A DNA stretch of 64,000 nt. It comes from Streptomyces sp. HUAS YS2 (GTDB taxonomy: Bacteria; Actinomycetota; Actinomycetes; Streptomycetales; Streptomycetaceae). Positions 1 through 6,516 of this stretch are shown here, one piece after another. Both the position numbers and the translations under genes were made by a program. The notes beneath the pieces are model-generated. The model did no database searches. It saw only the letters and a program-made list of their open reading frames with translations, and was not told where the DNA came from. Every line of letters begins with the position of its first letter. Positions within the stretch are counted from its first letter, which is position 1. The DNA is taken from contig NZ_CP137573.1 of NCBI RefSeq assembly GCF_033343995.1, positions 806,001 through 870,000 of the forward strand, in the 5' to 3' direction.

Positions 1-260
1 CGGCGTCGAACGGGAACATCCCCGCCGGCGGGTTCACCCGGGTCGACCCGAAGCTCCAGCAGGGCACGGACGGGGTGTACCGGCTGTCGGCCGGCAGCCC
101 GGCGATCGGCGCGGCGACGCTGAGCGGCGTGACGGTGGCCGACGACGTCGACGGTCAGCCGCGCGGCACCACGCGGGACATCGGCGCGGACGAGTACTCC
201 ACCGCGGCCCCGGTCCGCCGCCCGCTCACGCCCACGGACGTGGGCCCGAACGCCTCCTGA
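1..260 (+). CDS. C-terminal end of a right-handed beta-helix/choice-of-anchor protein (5' cut off)
   Basis: The reading frame is open from base 3 and stops at 260; the start lies outside the window. The tail carries the motif LSAGSPAIGAA followed by D-DVDGQPRG and DIGADEY. This is the usual end of secreted parallel beta-helix proteins (pectate-lyase-like or Pmp-like repeat proteins). No LPXTG signal is visible after it, only a short Pro-rich tail. It ends about 100 bases before a sortase gene, but without a sorting signal I cannot call it a sortase substrate. Family call is firm; substrate unknown. Confidence 0.75.
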   Translation, partial: ASNGNIPAGGFTRVDPKLQQGTDGVYRLSAGSPAIGAATLSGVTVADDVDGQPRGTTRDIGADEYSTAAPVRRPLTPTDVGPNAS

Positions 261-366
261 GACAGGCCGGGGGACGGTTCCCCGAGTGCGACGACTACGC
301 GGAGTGACGGTTCGCCCGCGATTCGGGGCTTCCCTCCAGCCCGTCCGGGACGCACTCTGGAAGACC

Positions 367-1146
367 ATGCACCGTACCCACACCGTCCCCCTCGCGCTCG
401 CGGCACTCGCTGCGGGCCTCGTCGCCGGCTGCTCCGCCACGGGCGACGGGCGCGCGGCGGACACCTCGAAGAGCCTGGTCGGCACGGCCTCCGTGGTGTC
501 CACCGCGCCGTCCGAGCCGTCGGGACCGTCCGCGCCGTCCGCCCCGCCCACGCCGTCGTCCGGGGCCCCTGCGGCGGTCCCGGCGCCGCCGCACCCGGCG
601 ACGGCTCCGTCCCCCACCCCCTCGCCCACCCGGCAGCCCCGGGTCGCGGACCTCGACATACCGTCGATAGGCGTGGCGGACCTGCGGGTCGTCCCGTACG
701 AGGGGACGACCGACGACCGGCCTGGCACCCGGATACAGGACCGCGGCGAGGCCGCCAGCCCGTACGGGGAGCACGGCGGGGTCGGCCCGGGCGAGGTCGG
801 CAACTACCTGGTGACCGCCCACCGCCTCTCGGCCGGCGGTCCCCTGCACGACCTGCCCTCCCTGAAGGACGGCGACACCGTCGTCGTCAAGGCGGGCGGC
901 ACCGTCTACACGTACGAGATCGTCTCGACGCGCAAGACGTCCTTCCGCGATCCCCGCTCCCTCGCCGCGCAGCGGGCGGAGGTGCCGGGGAAGCCCGGCG
1001 AGAAGGCCACCCGGGCCATGATCACGCTGTCCACGTGCGCGACGCCCGAGGACAACGCGGCGGGGAACTTCTGGCGGGACGCCCAGGGCAACCCGGAACA
1101 CCGCATCGACAAGATCGGGGTGCTGGTCTCCTCCCGGCCGGTGTAG
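367..1146 (+). CDS. Lipid-anchored class E/F-type sortase
   Basis: The ATG at 367 begins a 259-residue protein with a lipoprotein signal peptide (hydrophobic LALAALAAGL then the lipobox LVAGC), so I prefer it over the longer frame from 286. A Pro/Ser/Ala/Thr-rich linker (about residues 45-90) precedes the sortase barrel. The triad is visible: His152 in VTAHRL, Cys224 in ITLSTC, Arg246 in EHRID. Sortases cut sorting signals and join proteins to cell-wall peptide. Soluble or lipid-anchored actinobacterial forms of this type often lack an adjacent substrate. The extended Ala/Pro linker suggests the catalytic domain reaches into the wall. Class F versus E is not settled from motifs alone. Confidence 0.85.
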   Translation: MHRTHTVPLALAALAAGLVAGCSATGDGRAADTSKSLVGTASVVSTAPSEPSGPSAPSAPPTPSSGAPAAVPAPPHPATAPSPTPSPTRQPRVADLDIPSIGVADLRVVPYEGTTDDRPGTRIQDRGEAASPYGEHGGVGPGEVGNYLVTAHRLSAGGPLHDLPSLKDGDTVVVKAGGTVYTYEIVSTRKTSFRDPRSLAAQRAEVPGKPGEKATRAMITLSTCATPEDNAAGNFWRDAQGNPEHRIDKIGVLVSSRPV

Positions 1147-1180
1147 GCGACCGCTGTGGCCGGCCGGTGTAGGCGACCGC
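1135..1180 (+). repeat. Tandem duplication across the sortase stop codon
   Basis: The 20-base unit starting CGGCCGGTGTAGG occurs at 1135-1154 and again at 1161-1180, a 26-base period. A degraded third copy follows (about 1185-1200). The first copy contains the sortase stop codon TAG, so the second is an out-of-use copy of the gene end. It looks like replication slippage. Confidence 0.8.
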
Positions 1181-1279
1181 GCTGTAGCCGGTGGTGTGGC
1201 CCGGCGTAAATGCGCAGGCGTCGCGTGCTTCCCTCCCGTATGGTCGTGGTGACCTGTTCCCGACCTGAGGAGACCGAAA

Positions 1280-1309
1280 GTGGCGGGTGACGTAGACATC
1301 TCGGGGTGA
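1280..1309 (+). CDS. Possible nine-codon leader peptide before the ABC-F gene
   Basis: A strong ribosome binding site (GAGGAGA, about 1267-1273) sits 7-8 bases before GTG 1280. This opens a nine-residue frame reading M-A-G-D-V-D-I-S-G and stopping at TGA 1307-1309. The ABC-F gene begins 134 bases downstream behind a weaker site. Leader ORFs of this kind control several ABC-F resistance genes by ribosome-stalling attenuation. The site is seen; the regulatory role is inference. Confidence 0.35.
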   Translation: MAGDVDISG

Positions 1310-1442
1310 TCCCCGCGGTGACAGGCCACCGGCCGGCGCGTGAACGACGCGCTGCCGTGCGTGGCCGACCCTCGTCTGCCCTTTTCCCGCCTCCCGCAGA
1401 GCAGCGCCCGGCGCGCCTGCGGCGCACCCGAGGTCTTCCACC

Positions 1443-3065
1443 ATGTCTCAGGCTTCCGCCATCACCTGTTCCCACCTGTCCTTCTCCTGGCCGGACGACA
1501 CCCCGGTCTTCTCGGATCTGTCGTTCACCGTCGGGCCCGGCCGGACCGGTCTCGTCGCCCCGAACGGCTCGGGGAAGAGCACCCTCCTCGGCCTGATCGC
1601 CGGGGTGCACCGACCGACCGCCGGATCCGTCACCGTGGACGGCGTCCTCGGGCACCTCCCGCAGAACCTGCCGCTCACCGGCGAGCCGACCGTGGCCGAG
1701 GTGCTGGGCGTGGCGTCCGTCGTAAGCGCCCTCGACGCCATCGAGTCCGGTGACACCGACGAGCGGCACTTCCTCGCCGTCGGCGACGACTGGGACATCG
1801 AGGAGCGCACCGCCGCCGAACTGGACCGGCTCGGTCTCGGCGACGTCACCCTCGACCGGCGTCTCGGCACCCTCAGCGGCGGTCAGATCGTCACGCTCGG
1901 CCTGGCCGGCCAGCTGCTCAAGCGCCCGGACGTCCTGCTCCTCGACGAGCCGACCAACAATCTCGACCTCCGCACGCGGCGCCGGCTCTACGGCGTCCTG
2001 GAGGAGTGGCGCGGCTCTCTGCTGCTCGTCAGCCACGACCGGGAGCTGCTCGACCGCATGGACCGTATCGCAGAGCTCGACCGCGGCGAACTGCGCCTGT
2101 ACGGCGGTGACTTCACCGCCTACGAGGAGGCCGTTCGCGGCGAGCGGGAGGCGGCCGAGCGGGGTGTGCGCGCCGCCGAGCAGGACCTCAAGCGCGAGAA
2201 GCGGGCGATGCAGCAGGCCCGGGAGCGGGCCGACCGCCGGGCCGGCAACGCCGCCCGGAACCTCAAGAACGCCGGGCTGCCCAAGATCTTCGCCGGCAAC
2301 ATGAAACGTGGCGCCCAGGAGGCGGCGGGCAGGTCCGGACGGGCGCACGCGGCGCGCGTCGACGACGCGCGGACCCGGCTGGACGAGGCCGGCCGGGCCC
2401 TGCGCGACGACCAGCGGATCGTGCTGGAGCTGCCGGACACCGAGGTCCCCGCGGGGCGCACGCTGTTCAGCGGCGAGGGACTGAAGGCGTCGTTCGGCGG
2501 CCGGGAGCTGTTCGCCGGCGACGGGGCCGACCTGATGGTCAGGGGACCCGAGCGCATCGCGCTGACCGGTGCGAACGGGGTGGGCAAGTCCACGCTGCTG
2601 CGGCTCGTCGGAGGGGACCTGGAGCCGGAGCACGGCACGGTCCGTAGGGCGGAGGGCCGCGTCGCGCACCTGACGCAGCGCCTCGACGTCCTCGACCGGG
2701 ACCTCACCGTCGCGCAGAACCTCGCCGCGGCCGCTCCCGGCATGCCGGAGGCGGACCGCCTGAACCTGCTGGCCCGCTTCCTCTTCCGGGGCCCGCAGGC
2801 GCATCTGCCGGTGGGCGTGCTGTCCGGCGGCGAGCTGCTGCGCGCCACCCTGGCCTGCGTCCTGAGCACCGAACCCGCTCCGAAGCTGTTGCTGCTCGAC
2901 GAGCCCACCAACAACCTGGACCTGGTGAGCGTAGGCCAGTTGGAGAGCGCGCTCGCCGCCTACCGGGGCGCGTTCCTCGTCGTCAGTCACGACGAACGGT
3001 TCCTCGCCGCGATCTCGGTGACCCGACGGCTGGAACTGCGCGACGGCAGACTGCTGGAGGGGTAA
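1443..3065 (+). CDS. ABC-F family ATP-binding protein
   Basis: 540 residues with two ABC cassettes in one chain and no membrane segments, the ABC-F layout. First cassette: Walker A near residues 39-47 (APNGSGKST), signature LSGGQ near 144, Walker B VLLLDEPTNNLDL. A charged, Arg/Glu/Ala-rich linker (about 220-310) follows. Second cassette: Walker A GANGVGKST near 377, signature SGGEL, Walker B LLLLDEPTNNLDL. ABC-F proteins bind the ribosomal E site; some act in translation, others protect ribosomes from macrolide, lincosamide or pleuromutilin antibiotics. Length suits either group. The possible leader ORF upstream hints at resistance, but I cannot name a drug. Confidence 0.9.
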   Translation: MSQASAITCSHLSFSWPDDTPVFSDLSFTVGPGRTGLVAPNGSGKSTLLGLIAGVHRPTAGSVTVDGVLGHLPQNLPLTGEPTVAEVLGVASVVSALDAIESGDTDERHFLAVGDDWDIEERTAAELDRLGLGDVTLDRRLGTLSGGQIVTLGLAGQLLKRPDVLLLDEPTNNLDLRTRRRLYGVLEEWRGSLLLVSHDRELLDRMDRIAELDRGELRLYGGDFTAYEEAVRGEREAAERGVRAAEQDLKREKRAMQQARERADRRAGNAARNLKNAGLPKIFAGNMKRGAQEAAGRSGRAHAARVDDARTRLDEAGRALRDDQRIVLELPDTEVPAGRTLFSGEGLKASFGGRELFAGDGADLMVRGPERIALTGANGVGKSTLLRLVGGDLEPEHGTVRRAEGRVAHLTQRLDVLDRDLTVAQNLAAAAPGMPEADRLNLLARFLFRGPQAHLPVGVLSGGELLRATLACVLSTEPAPKLLLLDEPTNNLDLVSVGQLESALAAYRGAFLVVSHDERFLAAISVTRRLELRDGRLLEG

Positions 3066-3079
3066 GCGCGCGGCCTGAA

Positions 3080-3138
3080 CCCCTGTACAGGGGTGGCAGA
3101 TTCGTCAACGGCTGTACACAGGGGCGGATTCGTCGATG
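3080..3138 (+). promoter_or_regulatory. Perfect 14-bp palindrome inside an imperfect direct repeat
   Basis: CCCCTGTACAGGGG (3080-3093) is a perfect palindrome. The stretch from CTGTACA 3083 through GATTCGTC is repeated imperfectly from CTGTACA 3112 through GGATTCGTC, ending just before the DinB-like gene (start 3147). A palindrome plus a second half-preserved copy directly before a start codon looks like a tandem operator. A hairpin ending the ABC-F transcript is the alternative, but no T-run follows it. Confidence 0.5.
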
Positions 3139-3146
3139 CTCGGGTC

Positions 3147-3647
3147 ATGTCCGAGAGCACCGAGGTCCGCACCCTGTTGTCCGTACTGAACGACCAGCGC
3201 CGTCATGTGCTCGGCGCGCTCGAAGGGCTCCCGCCGGAGGCGCTGCACAAGCCCGTGCTGCCCTCCGGCTGGACCTGCGCTGGGCTGGTCCGGCATCTGA
3301 CGCTCGATGTCGAACGGTGGTGGTTCCAGGCGGTGTTCAGCGGCGATCAGGAGATCATCGCCGGATTCGACGACGCCGACGACGCCTGGCAGGTCTCGCC
3401 CGCCACCCCGGTGTCCGAGGTCCTGGAGGGCTACCGGGAGGAGTGCGCGCGGGCGGACGCCCTCGTGGCGTCGTCACCCGCGGACACCCCTCTCGCGTGG
3501 TGGCCCCACCACCTGTTCGGCCCGCCGCACCTCCACACGCTCCGCGACGTCCTCCTGCACGTCATCACCGAGACCGCCTGCCACGCCGGCCACCTGGACG
3601 CGGCCCGCGAACTCCTCGACGGCCGCCAGTACCGCGTCCTCGACTGA
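3147..3647 (+). CDS. DinB/DUF664-family protein (mycothiol-transferase-like)
   Basis: 167 residues counted from ATG 3147; a longer frame from 3093 would run through the palindromic repeat and is less likely. It begins with a four-helix-bundle pattern: LLSVLNDQRRHVLGALEGL, then LVRHLTLDVERWWFQ and a late HVITETACHAGHLD. These histidines sit where DinB-fold enzymes hold a divalent metal (LxHL...HxxxH...HxxH). Actinobacterial members include mycothiol-dependent enzymes such as maleylpyruvate isomerase and mycothiol S-transferases. Substrate unknown. It stands alone between the ABC-F gene and a convergent methyltransferase. Confidence 0.8.
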   Translation: MSESTEVRTLLSVLNDQRRHVLGALEGLPPEALHKPVLPSGWTCAGLVRHLTLDVERWWFQAVFSGDQEIIAGFDDADDAWQVSPATPVSEVLEGYREECARADALVASSPADTPLAWWPHHLFGPPHLHTLRDVLLHVITETACHAGHLDAARELLDGRQYRVLD

Positions 3648-3665
3648 GCGCGGGCGGGCGGGCCC

Positions 3666-4358
3666 TTACGCCGGTCGTTGCACGAGGAGGTAGCTGCGCC
3701 GGCTGGGGTGTTCGGCCCCGGGGTGGGGGGCCCGGTCCAGGCGGGCGGTGAGGGTGAGGCCGGCCCGGGACAGGGCGGCGATCTCGGCCTCGGGATCGAG
3801 GAAGCGGAACGTGAGGTCGACGGGGTGGTCCCACCAGTCGTCGAGGTGGTTGGACCCGCCGGGCGCGATGTCGGCGTCGCTGGTGTGGAAGGCCAGCAGC
3901 GCCTGGCCTCCGGGGCCGAGTACGCGGGCGAACTCGGCGTATGCCGCGGCGCGTTCGGTCTCGTCCAGGTGGATCAGCGCGTACCAGCACAGGATGCCGC
4001 CGAGCGCGCCGGTGCGGATCGGCAGCGCCGTCATGTCCGCCGCGCCGAACGACAGCGCGGTGGTGCGCCGGGCGACCGCGCACATGCCCGGTGACAGGTC
4101 GAGCCCGAAGGCATCGGCGCCACGTCCCGCCAGGTGGGCGGTCGCCTGCCCGGGCCCGCAGCCGACGTCGGCCACCTGCCGGCCGGCGGTCTGCTCCACG
4201 AAGGCGTCGAGGAGCGCGCGGTCGAGGGGCTTGCCGGCGAGTTCGTCGCCGATCTCGATCGCGTAGCGCTCGGCCACGGCGTCGTAGCTCGTACGGGTCG
4301 TGCGGCGGGCGTGCCCGTCGGCGGGCGCGGTGGCTGTTTCGTCCGCGACTCGTGTCAT
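3666..4358 (-). CDS. Class I SAM-dependent methyltransferase
   Basis: 230 residues from ATG 4358, which has a good ribosome binding site (GGGGGAGAAG). Motif I is VADVGCGPGQAT, followed by the acidic FGLDLSPGM loop and a late LGPGGQALLAFH motif, the standard Rossmann-like methyltransferase (methyltransf_11/25). The N-terminal TRTSYDAVAERYA is usual for small-molecule methyltransferases of this type. Substrate cannot be read from the sequence. It is convergent with the DinB-like gene (18-base gap) and separated from the flavin-binding gene upstream by about 38 bases, so the two minus-strand genes may be cotranscribed. Confidence 0.88.
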   Translation of the reverse strand: MTRVADETATAPADGHARRTTRTSYDAVAERYAIEIGDELAGKPLDRALLDAFVEQTAGRQVADVGCGPGQATAHLAGRGADAFGLDLSPGMCAVARRTTALSFGAADMTALPIRTGALGGILCWYALIHLDETERAAAYAEFARVLGPGGQALLAFHTSDADIAPGGSNHLDDWWDHPVDLTFRFLDPEAEIAALSRAGLTLTARLDRAPHPGAEHPSRRSYLLVQRPA

Positions 4359-4396
4359 CTTCTCCCCCGGTGATGTCGATCGGACCCGGCGGTCGA

Positions 4397-5191
4397 TCAC
4401 GACCGCCGTCGGAGCAAGCGTGCCATGAGCCTCGCACGCGAACCGACGCGGGCAGCGGGGATGTTGGGCAAAGGCAGCTCCTGCGTGCGGTCCTCCGTGC
4501 CCTCGTGCTCGGTGCGTGGCAGCGGCAGGAACGGGCCACGGTCCCGCGCCTCGGCGGCGGCTCCGAAGAAGTCGCCGCCCTTGCGCTTGAAGTCGTCGGT
4601 GCCCCAGGAGCGGCCGGCGCCGTTCAGCGGGACCTTCTGGAAGTGGGGGATGTGCTTGGCGCAGTGGACGTACGCCTCTTCGACGGCGACCACCACCCAC
4701 GCCTCGGCACGCCGCCCGGGCACCGGGTCGACCGGGAGCCCGGGATGCTCCCGGCGCATCTCGGCGTCGGCCACCACCCGCGCCGCGCCGTTGACGTGCA
4801 GGCCGATGCGGTCGCGGAGGAAGTCGACCATGATGATGCCGACGTGCGGGTTCTCCTCGATGTTGCCGAGGCTGGCCTGCACGCCGTTGCCCCGGTACTC
4901 GGGGTAGGCGAGCGTCGCGTCGTCCAGCACCAGGAGGAAGCCGGGCGGGCCGGCGCGGAAGGTGTTGTCGCACTCGCCGTGCCGGTCGGCGGTCGCCAGG
5001 AAGAACATCTCCTGGCGCGCCACGAACTCCCGCATCCGGCCGTTGAGTCGGTCGAGGACCTGCTCTGCGTAGAACTTGTCGGCGCGCTCCGCGGTGCCGG
5101 TGCGCAGCTGCCGACGGTGCTCGCCGTCGCTGCCCGGCCGGCGGGTGCGCAGCGGTGCCGGGCCGGAGGACCGGGTCGTCGGAGCATCCAT
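4397..5191 (-). CDS. Pyridoxamine 5'-phosphate oxidase-family FMN/F420-binding protein
   Basis: 264 residues from ATG 5191. The split-barrel core is clear: REFVARQEMFFLATAD, DNTFRAGPPGF, LAYPEYRGNGVQASLGNI, then HVGIIMVDF and IGLHVNGAARVV. The later HCAKHIPHF matches the MSMEG_1061-like subfamily of PNPOx-like proteins. Such proteins bind FMN or F420 and reduce small molecules; this branch is about 200-260 residues, as here. An Arg-rich tail follows the core. Function beyond flavin-dependent redox chemistry is unknown. Confidence 0.85.
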   Translation of the reverse strand: MDAPTTRSSGPAPLRTRRPGSDGEHRRQLRTGTAERADKFYAEQVLDRLNGRMREFVARQEMFFLATADRHGECDNTFRAGPPGFLLVLDDATLAYPEYRGNGVQASLGNIEENPHVGIIMVDFLRDRIGLHVNGAARVVADAEMRREHPGLPVDPVPGRRAEAWVVVAVEEAYVHCAKHIPHFQKVPLNGAGRSWGTDDFKRKGGDFFGAAAEARDRGPFLPLPRTEHEGTEDRTQELPLPNIPAARVGSRARLMARLLRRRS

Positions 5192-5331
5192 CGGTGGCCT
5201 CGCCTCGCACGTCTCTCGGGGTCGGTCTTCGCACGCGAGGTCCGAGTGTGCCCCGATTGCCCTCCCCCTAGCGGGATTCCCGGCGATTCGTACCCATCCC
5301 GACCGCGGTGGTGGTATGCGTCGCCGAGGCG

Positions 5332-6402
5332 TCAGCGGGCCGGGTCGGCGGCCGGGGCGGGCTCCTGGGCGAGCAGCGAGAGCCGGCTGGCCGTGCGGTC
5401 GATATCGGTGGGCAGGCCTTCGCCCGTCAGGGCGTCGGCCAGGGACGTCCGGCCGATCAGGGTGAGTTCGACATCGCGGTCGCAGAGCACGTCGACGAGA
5501 TTGGCGAACCGCTGCGCCGCGTCGCGGCCGGCCTCGGTGAGGCGGGGCAGTCCGGAGACCACCCAGCGACGGTGTGCGTCGGTGAGGGCGAGGTAGTCGA
5601 TGGTCGAGTTCGGCCGGTCGCACAGTTCGGTGAAGTCGAACCAGACCAGGTCGTCCCGTACGGCGAGGGCCTCGACGGTCCCGTGGGCCACCGGCACGGC
5701 CCGACGCTCCTGCGGGAGCGGTGGCGTCGGGCTGCCTTCAGTCTCCTCCGCCCCGTCCGCGTGCCACAGGTAACGGCCGCCGGCGAATCCCGTACGCGCC
5801 TGGGAGGACGCCCCGGCGGCGCGGTAGTCGGGGCCGTCGGTGAGACCGACGACGTCCAGGGATCGTTCCAGGAGCGCGATCGTCGGCTCGAAGAGCGGGT
5901 GGAACACCGGGTTGGGGAGCAGCCCCGAAGGCGGGTAGTTGGAGGTGGCGAGCAGGGTCGTGCCGCGCTCCAGGAGCGTGCCGACGACCCGGCCCATCAG
6001 CATCGCGTCGCCCGCGTCGTGCACGTGGAACTCGTCGAAGTACAGGAACCGGCAGTCCCCGATCAGCTCGGCCACCGCGAGTTCGCCGGCTCGTGACTCG
6101 TCCTTGTGCCGGGCGTAGGCGGCGTGGAACTGGCGGAAGAACTCGTGGAAGTGCAGGCGCCGCTTCTCCTCGATCCGTACGGTCGCGAACAGGGTGTCGG
6201 ACAGCCAGCTCTTGCCGCGTCCGACCGACCCCCACAGGTACACCCCACGTACCGGTTCGGCCGCGGCCCGGCCGAACCAGCGCCGCCTGCCGCCCCGTTC
6301 CAGCGCCTCCCCGAGCTCGGTGAGCCGGGCAGCCACCGCTCGCTGTCCGGCGTCGAGCACCAGCCCGTCCCGCCGCGCCGCCTGTTCGAACCGCTCCGAC
6401 AC
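5332..6402 (-). CDS. zapE: ZapE/AFG1-family ATPase
   Basis: About 356 residues. GTG 6402 has a Shine-Dalgarno (AGGGGG) five bases upstream; an in-frame GTG at 6417 would add five residues but has no site. Walker A is YLWGSVGRGKSW, with the AFG1 box LHFHEFFRQFHA and Walker B YLFYFDEFHVHD-like sequence (CRFLYFDEFHVHD). In E. coli ZapE binds FtsZ at late division and uses ATP; mitochondrial AFG1 helps degrade complex IV subunits. Streptomyces usually carries more than one member; this shorter one may be the paralogue. It is divergent from the phosphotransferase gene at 6517. Confidence 0.88.
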   Translation of the reverse strand: MSERFEQAARRDGLVLDAGQRAVAARLTELGEALERGGRRRWFGRAAAEPVRGVYLWGSVGRGKSWLSDTLFATVRIEEKRRLHFHEFFRQFHAAYARHKDESRAGELAVAELIGDCRFLYFDEFHVHDAGDAMLMGRVVGTLLERGTTLLATSNYPPSGLLPNPVFHPLFEPTIALLERSLDVVGLTDGPDYRAAGASSQARTGFAGGRYLWHADGAEETEGSPTPPLPQERRAVPVAHGTVEALAVRDDLVWFDFTELCDRPNSTIDYLALTDAHRRWVVSGLPRLTEAGRDAAQRFANLVDVLCDRDVELTLIGRTSLADALTGEGLPTDIDRTASRLSLLAQEPAPAADPAR

Positions 6403-6516
6403 GTCGCCCCCTGGCACGATTGCTCTCGCAAGTGGTGGATCACCATGTCCATGACCCCCTCCGGCACACTACGCTCACCTTGATCATTCTTGGTCCTCGG
6501 CGAGGAGAAGATCGGC

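Noticed and set aside
6403..6516. Rifamycin-associated palindrome upstream of the phosphotransferase
   Set aside because: I looked for a long GC-rich inverted repeat and found only a short imperfect one around GGTGGATCACC.
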